Assembly: GCA_016946835.1 (NCBI GenBank)
Contig: JACVTC010000034.1
Span: forward strand, 634,001-683,500
DNA: 49,500 nucleotides
Source of the DNA: Neocallimastix lanati (nom. inval.)
Lineage: Eukaryota > Neocallimastigomycota > Neocallimastigomycetes > Neocallimastigales > Neocallimastigaceae
Direction of reading: 5' to 3'
The notes under the pieces: generated by a model
Told to the model about the DNA's origin: nothing
Databases searched by the model: none
Seen by the model: only the letters and a program-made list of their open reading frames with translations
In this document: in pieces, positions 27,640 through 42,499 of the stretch
Layout: every line of letters starts with the position of its first letter
How positions within the stretch are numbered: the first letter of the stretch is position 1
Position numbers and translations under genes: made by a program

Positions 27640-27965
27640 TTACATCAGGAAGGAAGTAATAAATGTTTATTTATATTTTTTTTTTTTTGTTATTTTGGAT
27701 TTAATTGTTTTATATTAAGGGTATATAAATCCCATTTATTGTGAAATTTCATTAAATATAAGTTTTAGATTTTATACTTCAAAATAAATTGAATTTTTTT
27801 CTAATTTCATCTTTAATTTTTATGTTTTGTAATTGAGATAAATGCATCCAATTCTTTTTCAAGATGATTATGTAAACTTTTATATTTTTAAAAATTTCCT
27901 TCGCATCGTTTAAAAAATAATGAAAGATTTACATTTATTTAAAATTTTATATTCAGTACATCTAT
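27640..27965 (-). mobile_element. Decayed MULE transposase N-terminal fragment
   Basis: The sequence parallels 13300-13640 of the MULE in the same orientation. Shared landmarks are ttggatttaattg, the aatttcatct-ttaattttatgtttt block, ttttcaagatgatta and the tgaaaga-gacatttattta block up to tatattcagtacat. It covers the N-terminal part of the transposase on the minus strand and has no open frame. Nothing similar to the terminal repeats was seen next to it. Confidence 0.65.
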
Positions 27966-28219
27966 ATACCTTTTAAAATTATCTTTTTTTTTTTTTTTAT
28001 TTTTTTTTTTTTGGATGAAAAATTAAATTTATATGTTTTATTAATAAAAATTTATTCTTTTCCATACCAATTAATTTAACTTACTTCAATATTTATATTT
28101 TCTTCCATTTATAATAAAATATTTTAAAAATTTAAATAAATATATTTAATTATATATATGTTTTGATTAAAAAAAACTTTTTAAATAATATTTTATTTTA
28201 TAATTTTTAAAAAATGAAG

Positions 28220-28256
<37 letters not shown>

Positions 28257-28319
28257 TATTTTCTTTACTTTATGATAAATTATAAATTTTGAATTAATGC
28301 ATTACAGTTAAATAAAATT

Positions 28320-28351
<32 letters not shown>

Positions 28352-28899
28352 CATCTTGAACTAATATTGATAATACTTCCATACAAGACATACAAAATAT
28401 ATATTTATATATATATTTATTATAATGGTTAAGAGTCGTGAAATTTGGGTTTAATAATTATATCAACTTTATTACTATGTTTTAGGAAAAAGAGTTACAA
28501 AGAGTAGATTATTTCAAATTACATGTTTTTATACTTACACAATGTGGCTTATACGTTAATATATATACAATATGTTTCAATACATTATAAATACATTTGA
28601 AGTTTATTTCTCATTATTTCACATATACAATAATCAGCCTTAAAAAAAAAAAAAAAAAAATATAAAGTATTTTTTAAGAAAATATTTTATTTTTTATATA
28701 CTAGAAAATAAAATATTAATAAAATTATTTATTATTTATATTTAATTATTTCATATATATATTTAATTATTATATATATATATATATATATATATATTTT
28801 ATTTTTTATTATTTATTTTTATTATTTAAATTATACTATTTATTTATGAATAAATTTTATGTATTAAATATAAAATGTATGAATTAATTATTCATTATT
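27966..28899. other. AT-rich spacer without genes
   Basis: Simple repeats only: poly-T near 27985-28011 and 28323-28350, (TA)n near 28233-28260 and 28770-28798, and poly-A near 28640-28660. No coding or RNA signal was found. Confidence 0.7.
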
Positions 28900-29735
28900 A
28901 AAAAATATTTTTTTGTCTTGACGCCTACTAAATAAAATATAATAAAATAGCAAAATAAAATAGCATATTAAAACTCTCAAGAGTCTACCGTATTTTAACT
29001 TGTTAATGGATTAAGAGTCTCAAAAATCTTGGGAGAATTAAATAAAAACTAAAATATCCGAACTCAGGGTAACCATTCTGAAAAGACCAAAGGATTTTAT
29101 TATTTAGTCTAATTGCATTGATGTGATGGAACAAAGAACAAGATTTAGAGAGTTTTTTTTTTTTTTGAAGAAGATAAAAATTAAAAATATGGATCCTCAA
29201 AATCCGCAGGCGAAAGAAAAATATTAAAATAATCTACGAAAATACTATAGATAGTAAAGACTGTTCATCTTGTAATCCATATTGTCTGAAATTCACAAAG
29301 AAGTGACTGAAATTGTATCAGCTTTTCAAATTTATATAGAAAACTTAAAAAAGAATTATCGAGGAAATATCAGTGATGCTACCAATTGGAATCAAGAAAT
29401 TTAATTCCATTTATGCTAAAGAAGAAAATGACCGTATCAAATGAAATTTAAGAAATGAACGATGATGAATATAAATTATTATTGAAAACCAATTATTAAT
29501 ATTATCCAAAGATGAAAAGGTCAAATATTTGCAAAATTCTCTTCCAGTATCAAGCCAAAATGGGTTACTACTAAATGATAATGAAACCTTTGAAACATTA
29601 TATAACAAATCAATGCTGACTTAGGAAAGAGGTCTTACATCAAAGGTTGAAAAGTCTAAAATAAATACAATGATCTACATTAGTTTTCGATAGCTATAGT
29701 GAATTTCATTTTTATATAAATAATTATAAAAAACA

Positions 29736-29783
<48 letters not shown>

Positions 29784-30509
29784 TCTTATAACACTTTAAA
29801 ATTGTTACTAGAAAATATGATAAGAAGTTCAGAATTATCTAAAAACAGGAATTAAAATTTTATTTAATATATCAAACGAAAATATTACTTCGATTGCAAT
29901 TTTAGATTAAAAAAAAAAAAAAAAAAAAAAAAAAACTATATAAGAAAAAAAAATTACAACCTTTTATGCAATTAAAAACAATAAAATTTAATGTTGATAA
30001 TGCGAAAGGAATATAAAAATAAATAAAATAATAGATTATAGACTATTATGAGAAAGATGGTATTCTCCTCCCTATAATCCAAAAAAAAAAAAAAAAAAAT
30101 AAAGATATAGCTGATAGATTTAATCAGACGTCAATTTTTTATGCATCAAAACGCTTTTTATACTAGGGTAATTTACCAAAATTTTTGAATTTATACTATA
30201 TTTAATATGCAAATTATTTAAAGAATAAAGCGCCACACCAAATTTCAAAAAAAAAATATATATATATATCGGATGAAAATTTTTATGATCCTAAAGTAAA
30301 GCATAATCATATTAAAACATCTGGATGCCTTACTTAAAACAATGAAATTTTTGACCAAAATAAAGGTAGATTTCAATAAAATGCCATCAAATAATTTTTT
30401 TTCTAGGATTTAATAACGAAGCAAAATTGTAGTTTAATTAAGGATTATAAGGGATTATAAGTGACATTATGTTAGTGAAATATTAGTTATTGAAAATGAC
30501 CCGGTTAAT

Positions 30510-30789
30510 ATTTCATTATCTAATTTGGTCACTGATAAAAAAAATATAATATATCATTTCTTAAATTTCATTATCTAATTTTGTCACTGATAAAAAAAAT
30601 AAAATATATCATTTCTTAAATTTCATTATCTAATTTGGTCACTGATAAAAAAAATATAATATATCATTTCTTAAATTTCATTATCTAATTTGGTCACTGA
30701 TAAAAAAAATATAATATATCATTTCTTAAATTTCATTATCTAATTTTGTCACTGATAAAAAAAAATATAATATATATCATTTCTTAAAT
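30510..30789. repeat. 55-bp tandem repeat, five units
   Basis: Units starting atttcattatctaatttggt begin at 30510, 30565, 30620, 30675 and 30730. They differ by a few bases (tttggtc or ttttgtc; small changes in the A-run). The array lies in the decayed Copia just after the integrase fragment. Confidence 0.95.
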
Positions 30790-30984
30790 TTGATTTTTTT
30801 TTTTTTTTATTTTATTTTATTTTATTTAAAAATTTCATCAAATTTGAAAATTTAAATGATCCTTTTTTTTCCTAAATTTTCAAAAATGTTAAGAAAAATA
30901 TCACCTTTCCCAAAAAAAAAAAAAAAAAAAAAATAATTCAAAATTAAAATGTTTTTTTTTTTTTTTTTTTTTTTGAGAGAGAGA

Positions 30985-31244
30985 GAGAGGGGAGCATTTT
31001 CGCCAAGTTGCATTTCGCCAAGTTGAAAATTATTAAATGAACAAATAAACAAATTAAAATAATACTAATATTGATTTATTTATTTTTTTTTAAAATATAT
31101 ATATATATATTTTTTTTTATATATAAAATTAAATATATTTTTTATAAATCATTATTTTATTACTATTTTATAAAATATTAATAATATATTATTGGTAAAA
31201 ATAATATTAAAATAATATTGAATATTAACTAAATATTATAAAAA

Positions 31245-31284
<40 letters not shown>

Positions 31285-31372
31285 ATATTTTGAACTTTTA
31301 TTTATTTATTCATTCATTCTTCTATTGATATCAATACGCCAATTGGCGAAATGCAACTCTCCCTATTATTTT
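30985..31372. mobile_element. MITE-like element sharing ends with the MULE at 11.5-14.0 kb
   Basis: The left end contains ttgcatttcgccaagttg (31009-31026), preceded by a second gcc-aag unit (30998-31008). The right end contains caatacgccaattggcgaaa (31333-31352) then tgcaactctccc. Reverse-complemented, the right end matches the MULE left end over about 60 bases, including gcgtattgatat and the aatgaatgaataaataaa stretch; the left end likewise matches the reverse-complemented MULE right end. The 300-bp interior is AT-rich and non-coding and resembles the MULE's subterminal sequence. It is best read as a non-autonomous deletion derivative inserted into the Copia element. Confidence 0.75.
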
Positions 31373-31537
31373 TTTTTTTTTTTTTGGAGAATAACACACA
31401 TTAACCCAAAATATATCATTAAATCAAGCTAATCCATAGCGAACAAAATGATAATCAATAGAGATGACATACATAGTAATAAAAATAAATTCAGAAATAA
31501 TAGGTGAATGGCGATTACTTCTCCACTGAAGAAGAAG

Positions 31538-31583
<46 letters not shown>

Positions 31584-31677
31584 TTTATAAAATTATTTCT
31601 AATTAAAATGAAGAAAAAAAAAAATAATAAAAAAAAATTTTTTTTTTTTTTTGAATAATATAAATTTATTCAAATTT

Positions 31678-31711
<34 letters not shown>

Positions 31712-31744
31712 TTCAAAATAATAATAATTTAAGTTCTAAAAGTC

Positions 31745-31782
<38 letters not shown>

Positions 31783-32442
31783 TAAGGACCAAATAATAAT
31801 AATAATAATAATGATTTAAATTCCATCAAAAAAACCAAAAGCAATCCAAAATGATATTAATTTAAATTCAGAAGAATTAAAAATTTTCAAATCAAACCTT
31901 AATCAATAAACAATAATTTATAGATTCTGGAAGGAAAAAAAAAAAAAATTTTTTTTTTTTTTGTATGTCAAATAAATTCCTAATAACAACAAATGTTATA
32001 TATCTTTAAGATGAGTTTTTTTTTTTTTTTTTGCTAATAAATTAGACCCCAATAATAATATTATTAAAAGAAAGGTAAGAGTTGTTACCTGAGGTTTTTA
32101 ATCAAAAAAAAAAAAGAGGTATAGGTCTTGAATCTTACTTATTCCCAACTTTTAATATGAACGCTTTAAAATTAATTATAAGTTTTTAGCTTGTCCAAAT
32201 TCTCTTGGTTCATTTTACAACTGAATATAAAAGTTGCGTATCTCCATGCTGATTTAGATAAGGATATCCACATTACTAATAACTCCTAGAGATCCTAACT
32301 TTGGAGGGATATTTAGAAGTTAAATAAAAAGCTTTACACGGACTACAACAATCTGGCCATCAATGGAACATAGCAATATCAAAATTTCAAAATTGATAAT
32401 AGTTTAAACTTACTGAAAAAATACATTTTTGCCAAAATATAG

Positions 32443-32475
<33 letters not shown>

Positions 32476-32529
32476 AAACTAATATGTTTCATTGTACCAT
32501 ATGTGGTTGATATGGTAATCACAGGAGGG

Positions 32530-32562
<33 letters not shown>

Positions 32563-33138
32563 TGTGAAATTAAAAAGGCAAATAAATATTGTTAAAGACA
32601 ATTTTAAAGTTTCTAAAGAAAAAATCAATAAATTATATTTTTGGTATTAATGTTGAAAAAAGAAAATAATAAATATATTATTTCATAAATTAGTTTTATA
32701 GATAAATTATTAAAAACAATTAATATTAAATATAGAAGAAAAAAAAATACAATATAAAAAGAGTAATGAAAATTTTAACAGATGAGTTAACAACATATTT
32801 AAATATATAAACTCTTTAAATAACTTTAGAGAATCGTTAATGCATAAATTTTAAGGAAAGATGAAAAATAATTAAATAATTATTAAATAGATTATATTAT
32901 ATTATAATTAATTAAAAAAAAATAAAATTAAGCTTCAGTATAAAGACTAATGAAAATCTTTACAGATGGTGTAACAAAAATATTTAAATCTATAATCTCT
33001 TCAAATAACATTAGAAAATCGGTAATACAAAAATTTTAAGTAAAGATGTAAAAATAATTTAATTAATTATTAAATATAAATATTATAATTTATATTAAAA
33101 AATTTTAATGGGTAAAAAAAAAAAAACTTTAGGGGGAG

Positions 33139-33430
33139 TGTTAGGAGTAAAGCTTATTCTATTAAAAATTACCAATTTTATAATTATGCTTATTATATTA
33201 AAATTATATATTTTATAATTCAGAAACTTTTAACTATATAATAGTTAAAAGTTTCTGAATATATAATGAATTCGTGAATTTGATTATAATCTACTTAATA
33301 TCATATGCATAATACATTATCTTAAAATATAAAATTTTATAAAATTTATAGTTCATGTATTAATAAATGAGATAAATAAAATTAAAAAAAAAAAAAAAAA
33401 AAAAAAAATATTTAAATTTATAAAAATACA
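33139..33430 (+). mobile_element. Copia 3' LTR upstream of receptor copy 4
   Basis: It begins TGTTAGGAGTAAAG directly after a polypurine tract and may end at AAAAATACA, the TG...CA form usual for LTRs. A related sequence (about 45119-45350) lies at the same place upstream of copy 5, and similarity continues past the LTR into the receptor 5' flanks. The right edge is an inference from the TG...CA rule and from the shared sequence. Confidence 0.6.
33218..33260. repeat. Perfect 20-bp hairpin inside the LTR
   Basis: Arms 33218-33237 and 33241-33260 are exact reverse complements separated by 3 bases. The related LTR at 45.1 kb has only part of one arm, so the hairpin is specific to this copy. Confidence 0.9.
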
Positions 33431-33862
33431 GTTTTACTGATTCTAAATTTTAAAACTTTAATAAAATATATATATATATATATATATAATACATTTTATT
33501 TCAATTAATATTATTACTATTACTAGTACTATTAATGAAATATTTTTAAATATTTTATTTTCTTCTTTTTTATTTTTTATCTTTTTTTTTTTTTTTTATT
33601 ATTTTTTATTTTTTATTTTTTTCTCTCCCATTTCTTGACAATTCAAATAATATTAATATATTAAATAAATAATATTACATTAAAAATTTATTTCTTAAAT
33701 AAAAATAATAAAAAAATAATAGATGTAATGATGCTAATAAAAATTTAATAAATATTAATCATAATCATCATAATAGTAATAAAATAATAATTATAACAGT
33801 AATAATATTAGTAAGATAATAATTATAACAGTTACAATATAATTGAAAGAAATATTAATATC

Positions 33863-37149
<3,287 letters not shown>

Positions 37150-38865
37150 ACCAGTATAAAAGCCAATATACTTTAACTAATAATTAATTCTACTTTAATT
37201 AGAAAATAATACTAATAATCATAATAAAAAGTTAAAAAAATAAAATAATAATTTATCAAATACCACTTATAAAAAAAAAAAACTTTGTAAATAATAATAA
37301 TAATATTAACAAAATAGGTTTTTTAATAGTAATTAATAGTAAAAAATATATCTGTATATATTATATATGGTATATAATACAAAAAATAAATTAAATTAAA
37401 AAAAAATTAAATAAAAAAAAATAAAAAATAAAAAAATAAAAAACCTTTCTATACTCTTTTTCGATATCTGTATTATTTATGAAATTATATTAAATCAACA
37501 TCTAAATCATTAATTTTTTTTTTTAATATAAACTATTATCTTTATATAAATAATTAAAATTTTATTATTAAATAAAAAATCTAAAGCAATAATAATAGAA
37601 ATTAATATAATAAAAAAAAAAAAAAAAAAAAAAAAAATTCCTTTCAATTTTATTAAAAATTGTATTTTTTTTTTTTTTCTGTTAAATCCATAAGTATTGT
37701 ATAGATGAAACAAATTTGTAATAAGAAATAATTATTTTAAAGGCTTATTCATTGTTAGGAATATGTTATAAAATTTCAAGGAATCTTTATTTTTAACTCA
37801 CACTCAACATTACAATAACTTTTAAAAAAAAATAAAAATAAAAATAAAAATAAAAATAAAAATAAAAATAAAAATAAAAATAAAAATAAAAATAAAAATA
37901 ATTTATAATTAATAAATAATAAAAAAAAATTAAAAAATAAAAAGTAAGAATAAAAAATAAAAAGTAAAAAGTTAAAAAAAAAAAAAAAAAAAAGTATTAA
38001 AATAAATAAATAAATAAATAAATATTTCAACTATTGAACGGATTCAGTTTTTTAAATCTTTTTGTAATGTTAGGATTTATGTATTACAAATTAAAAATTG
38101 TTAACTTCAAAATATAAATTATATTATTTTATATTATTTTTATATTTTATATGTTGTTAAATTATCGTAAAAAAAAAAAAAAAATTTAAGTACATTCTGC
38201 TTTATTCTAAATAAAATACATGTCAATAATTATTATTTAAAATATGATTTCTTCTTTATTTTAAATAAAAAAAAAATTATATTACTAAATAAAATATATA
38301 TATATATTATAAAATATTAAATTTGAGCTTCATTTGCATCCTATTTCTGTATTTTATTTTATATTTCTGTATTTTATTTTATATTTTATATTTTATAATA
38401 TTATACTTCCATATTTTTATAATATTTTATAATATTTTATTATTATTTCCATTGAACATGAGCATAATATATATAATATATATATAAAAAAATGAGGATG
38501 AATAATAATTAGGGGTTAGGTTAATCCGTAAATATCGATGAACTAATTTCATTGCTCATGTTAAAAAAAAAAAAATTTTTTTTTAATTCATATAAAATTA
38601 AAGGGAATTCTTTGCAGGAGGAAAAAAAAAATCATATGAAATATTTAAGAAGGCATATTTATATCGGATAGAGGATAAAATATTATTTTTTAATATTATT
38701 TAATTAATATTTATTTTTTAATATTTATTTAATATTTATTTAATATCTTTAATTAACAAAAAAAAAATAAAAAAATAAAAAATAAAAAATTTTTATGATT
38801 TATTCTGTCAATACAAATGAATTTAATATATACAAAATAATATATATAAATTATATATTATATTA
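37150..38865. other. Gene-free AT-rich spacer
   Basis: It contains an (AAAAAT)n array at about 37828-37905, poly-A/T runs (37612-37637, 37979-37993) and scattered short palindromic AT sequence. Open frames on the minus strand are repeat artefacts. A slightly richer patch near 38505-38560 (ggggttaggttaatcc) has no recognisable identity. Confidence 0.7.
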
Positions 38866-39935
38866 TATTATATTATATTATTTATTAATAAATACTCTTT
38901 TTATTATTTATTATTTATTAATAAATACTCTTTTTTTATTATTTATTATTTATTAATAAATACTCTTTTTATTATTTATTATTTATTATTTATTAATAAA
39001 TACTCTTTTTATTATTTATTATTTATTATTTATTAATAAATACTTTTTATTATTTATTATTTATTATTTATTAATAAATACTCTTTTTATTATTTATTAT
39101 TTATTAATAAATACTCTTTTTATTATTTATTAATTTATTATTTATTATTTATTATTTATTATTTATTATTTATTAATTATTATTTATTATTTATTATTTA
39201 TTATTTATTATTTATTATTTATTAATAAATACTCTTTTTATTATTTATTATTTATTATTTATTAATAAATACTCTTTTTATTATTTATTATTTATTAATA
39301 AATACTCTTTTTATTATTTATTATTTATTATTTATTAATAAATACTCTTTTTATTATTTATTATTTATTAATAAATACTCTTTTTATTATTTATTATTTA
39401 TTATTTATTAATAAATACTCTTTTTATTATTTATTATTTATTATTTATTATTTATTATTTATTATTTATTATTTATTAATAAATACTCTTTTTATTATTT
39501 ATTATTTATTATTTATTATTTATTATTTATTATTTATTATTTATTATTTATTATTTATTATTCAATTATTTATTATTTATTATTTATTATTTATTATTTA
39601 TTATTTATTATTTATTATTTATTATTTATTATTTATTATTTATTATTTATTATTTATTATTAAATACTCTTTTTATTATTTATTATTTATTATTAATAAA
39701 TACTCTTTTTAATTATTTATTATTATTTATTATTTATTATTTATTATTTATTATTTATTATTTATTATTTATTATTCAATTATTTATTATTTATTATTTA
39801 TTATTTATTATTTATTATTTATTATTTATTATTTATTATTTATTATTTATTATTTATTATTTATTATTAAATACTCTTTTTATTATTTATTATTTATTAT
39901 TTATTAATAAATACTCTTTTTATTTTTTATTATTT
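38866..39935. repeat. 1-kb minisatellite of TTATTTA units with ATAAATACTCTTTTT spacers
   Basis: A hierarchical array: runs of the 7-bp unit TTATTTA are separated by the fixed element aataaatactcttttta about every 30-50 bases in the first half and less often in the second. More than a dozen spacer copies are visible. A longer block with an extra ttcaattatttat is present twice (about 39560 and 39775), showing duplication of larger segments as well. Confidence 0.9.
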
Positions 39936-40639
39936 ATTTATAATAATAAAATTTTGTAAATTTAACGTTATATAAGAAATTAAATAATTAAATAACAGAA
40001 ATTAAATAATTAAATAAATGATTAATAATTAATTAAATAAATAAATAGTTGATATAATAAATGAATGAATGAATTATTAAGTAAATAATTTTTTTTAAAA
40101 AAATCCACTTTTTCTACAATTAAAAATGTTCAGTTCAAAAAAAAATTTAATTCATCCGAAAAGATATAAAATCTAAATATAATAAATAATATAATATATT
40201 TGATATAATTTATATATATTAATGTATATATAATATATATAATATAATATATATAATATCATTTTTTATATAAATTTTTTTTTTTATCTTTTCTTTCTTT
40301 TTCTTTTTTCTTTTTTTTCTTTCTGTTTCCATAATTTTTTTTTTTTTTTGATTTTATTTTTATTTTTCCTTAACATGGTTCATAATATATTAATAATATA
40401 TTTACACTCTATTTATAATATATATATTATATATGGTATTATTATATAATTTATTTTTTTTTATTTAATAGAAATTTTTAAATTTTTTTTTTTTTTTTTG
40501 TTTTTAATAATGTTTAAAATTATAAATTTAATTTATTTTTTGAAAAGGGATTATCCATATTTAGAAATAATTAAATTAAATTTAATTTAATTAAATTAAA
40601 ATAAAAAAATTTTTTAAATAAAAATTTTTGTATATAAAA

Positions 40640-40671
<32 letters not shown>

Positions 40672-40854
40672 CAAATAAAAGTTTTTTTTTAATTTCATTT
40701 TATTAATTATTCAATTTCTCTTTTACATTCGAATAAAAATTCTAAAAAAAAAAAAAATAAAATAAAAAAATAAACTGATTTTTATTAATTAGTTAAAAAA
40801 AATTCAAGCTATTTAAATTCTACTATTAATTATTTTATAATTTTATAAAACAAA
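39936..40854. other. AT-rich upstream region of the oxidoreductase gene
   Basis: No gene was found. It contains several pyrimidine-rich stretches on the plus strand (40270-40345 with repeated ctttct units, 40480-40500, 40640-40672), which may form part of the promoter of the gene at 40855, but no defined motif can be claimed. Confidence 0.5.
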
Positions 40855-41412
40855 ATGCCAAAGGTTCTTATTGTTATTGCTCACCCAAATCTTGAAGGAA
40901 AATCTTTTGCTACTAAGGCTATTATTGATAACGTCAAAAAGTTAAATCCAGAAACTGAATTTGATGATTTGTATCAACTCTATCCAGACTACAAAATCGA
41001 TGTAAAGAAAGAACAAGAAAAATTACTTAAGGCTGATGTAGTCATCCTTCAATATCCAATGTACTGGTACAACACTCCTTCTCTCCTAAGAAAATGGTTC
41101 GAAGATGTTTTGGAACATGGTTTTGCCTATGGTTCAAAGGGTGTTGCTTTAAAGGATAAAAGATTAATACTTTCTTTCACAGTTGGTGCTCCACTTGAAG
41201 CCTACAAACAAGGTGGCTCCCAAAATATAACTCTTGATGATTTAACAAAGGGTTTCAACCAATTAGCCAATTTATGTAGAATGAAATATGAAGGTTATGT
41301 TGCTACTGGTGGTTTAACTTTCTTCATCAAAGATAAGGAAGAAGAACATAGAATTATGATTGGTAAATTAGAAGAACATGCTAAAAAATTAATTGAAAAG
41401 GCTAATGAGTAA
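40855..41412 (+). CDS. NAD(P)H:quinone oxidoreductase-like flavodoxin-fold protein (Flavodoxin_2 family)
   Basis: An intronless 185-aa frame starting in the context acaaaATGcc. The N-terminal strand VLIVIAHPNLEGKSFAT (4-20) is the FMN/FAD phosphate-binding start of the family, and QYPMYWYNTPSLL with RKWFEDVLEHGFAYG (66-93) is its hallmark central segment, seen in bacterial KefF, MdaB and YwrO-type proteins. SFTVGAPLEAY (107-117) is the next conserved loop. It has no signal peptide or TM helix, so it should be cytosolic, reducing quinones or similar acceptors by two electrons with NAD(P)H. The size is normal for the family. The coding sequence uses more C-ending codons than the receptor genes, which may reflect high expression or a different origin. 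Absence of introns and the bacterial-type sequence suggest acquisition by horizontal transfer, which is not proven here. Confidence 0.9.
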   Translation: MPKVLIVIAHPNLEGKSFATKAIIDNVKKLNPETEFDDLYQLYPDYKIDVKKEQEKLLKADVVILQYPMYWYNTPSLLRKWFEDVLEHGFAYGSKGVALKDKRLILSFTVGAPLEAYKQGGSQNITLDDLTKGFNQLANLCRMKYEGYVATGGLTFFIKDKEEEHRIMIGKLEEHAKKLIEKANE

Positions 41413-42499
41413 AAAAAAAAATAAAAAAAAAAAAAATAAAATAAAATAAAATAAAATAAATAAAAAAAAAAAATTAACAAAACAAATAAATATATCTAAC
41501 AAATGAAAATATTAATAATTTTTTTTTTGTAATATAAATACTTATTATTATGTAATATATACCATATAATTGAAATTTCACTTTCATCTATTTAATAGAA
41601 ATTAGATATAGTTGAATTAAAAAAAACAAAACAAAAACAAAAAAAAAAAAAAGTAATGATAATAATTGAAATAAAAATATATATATTTATATATTTATCT
41701 ATATGTATAAAATAATGTATAATTTTTAATTAAAAATAATTATTATTCCTAACTATTTAAGTAAAAAATTGCACTTATCGAAAATAAATAAATAAATAAA
41801 TAAATAATAAAATTATATATGTTTTACAATAATTAAAATATATAATCTAATTTTTTTTTTTTTTTTTTTTTTTTTATAAAATTTTATTTTTATTTTTTTT
41901 TTTATTTTTATTTTTATTCTTGTTTTTATTTTTATTAATAATTTTATTTTATTATAAGTAATCATTGTTTTATTTCTTTTATTTTTATTTTTTATTATTT
42001 ATTTTTTTCTTTTAATATTTAATAGGAACATTTAATTCAACTTTTTAATTGTTAATGTGTAAAAAGTTTTTTTTTTTTTTTTATAGTATTATTTAAACTC
42101 TCATATAGATATTGTAAAATGGAAATGTAGGAGATTGATTAACTCCAAAGCTTGTGTTTAAAACATTATTTAACGGATGGGAATCTTTGTATAGTCCTTC
42201 ACTACTGGCATTTTATTTACATCTACATTTTAGCTAATATATATGATTATTTAACAGAAAATTTTTACGTTTTAAAGAGCTTTATTAATTGAAAAGAAAA
42301 ACAATTATTCAAAAGATATTAACAATCTATCAATTACTGAACTAAGAACGAAGAAAAATATTCATATTATTTAATTTTTTTTTTTTTTTTTTTTTTTTTA
42401 ATTTTTTTATATTATTATTTTTTTATATTATTTTTATTTATATTTATATTTCTTAGTTTTTATTATTTTAGTTTATATTAGTTTCATTTTTATCGTTTG
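41413..42499. other. Gene-free 3' flank and spacer
   Basis: A-rich and T-rich low-complexity sequence directly after the oxidoreductase stop codon, then a somewhat less biased stretch (42110-42350) with no coding or RNA signal that I can identify. Confidence 0.65.

Larger units (their letters stand above)
28900..33430 (+). mobile_element. Decayed Ty1/Copia element (gag, integrase, RT, 3' LTR) split by a MITE
   Basis: Fragments occur in the correct Copia order on the plus strand. Gag: KDEKVKYLQNSLPVSSQNG (about 29510-29568) followed by ETFETLYNKSMLT. Integrase: YSPPYNP near 30070, IADRFNQTSIFYASK (about 30107-30150), the NLPKFLNLYY stretch, and KHNHIKTSGCLT (about 30301-30336). RT: DKDIHI-like (about 32257-32275), KALHGLQQSGHQWNIAISKF (about 32330-32387) and VVDMVIT (about 32505-32525, a changed YVDDMVIT catalytic motif). 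A polypurine tract (ttagggggag) leads into the LTR at 33139. RNase H is missing. Two later events sit inside: a 55-bp tandem array (30510-30789) and a MITE-like insertion (30985-31372). The left boundary is approximate, since no 5' LTR was recognised. Many stops are present. Confidence 0.75.

Noticed and set aside
29003-29608. Two minus-strand 65-codon frames
   Set aside because: They lie opposite plus-strand Copia gag-like sequence and show no recognisable motif.
30510-30789. CRISPR array
   Set aside because: The five 55-bp units are directly adjacent with no unique spacers, and the genome is eukaryotic with spliceosomal introns.
37776-38030. Minus-strand frame with Leu-Phe repeats
   Set aside because: Translation of an (AAAAAT)n array, not a gene.
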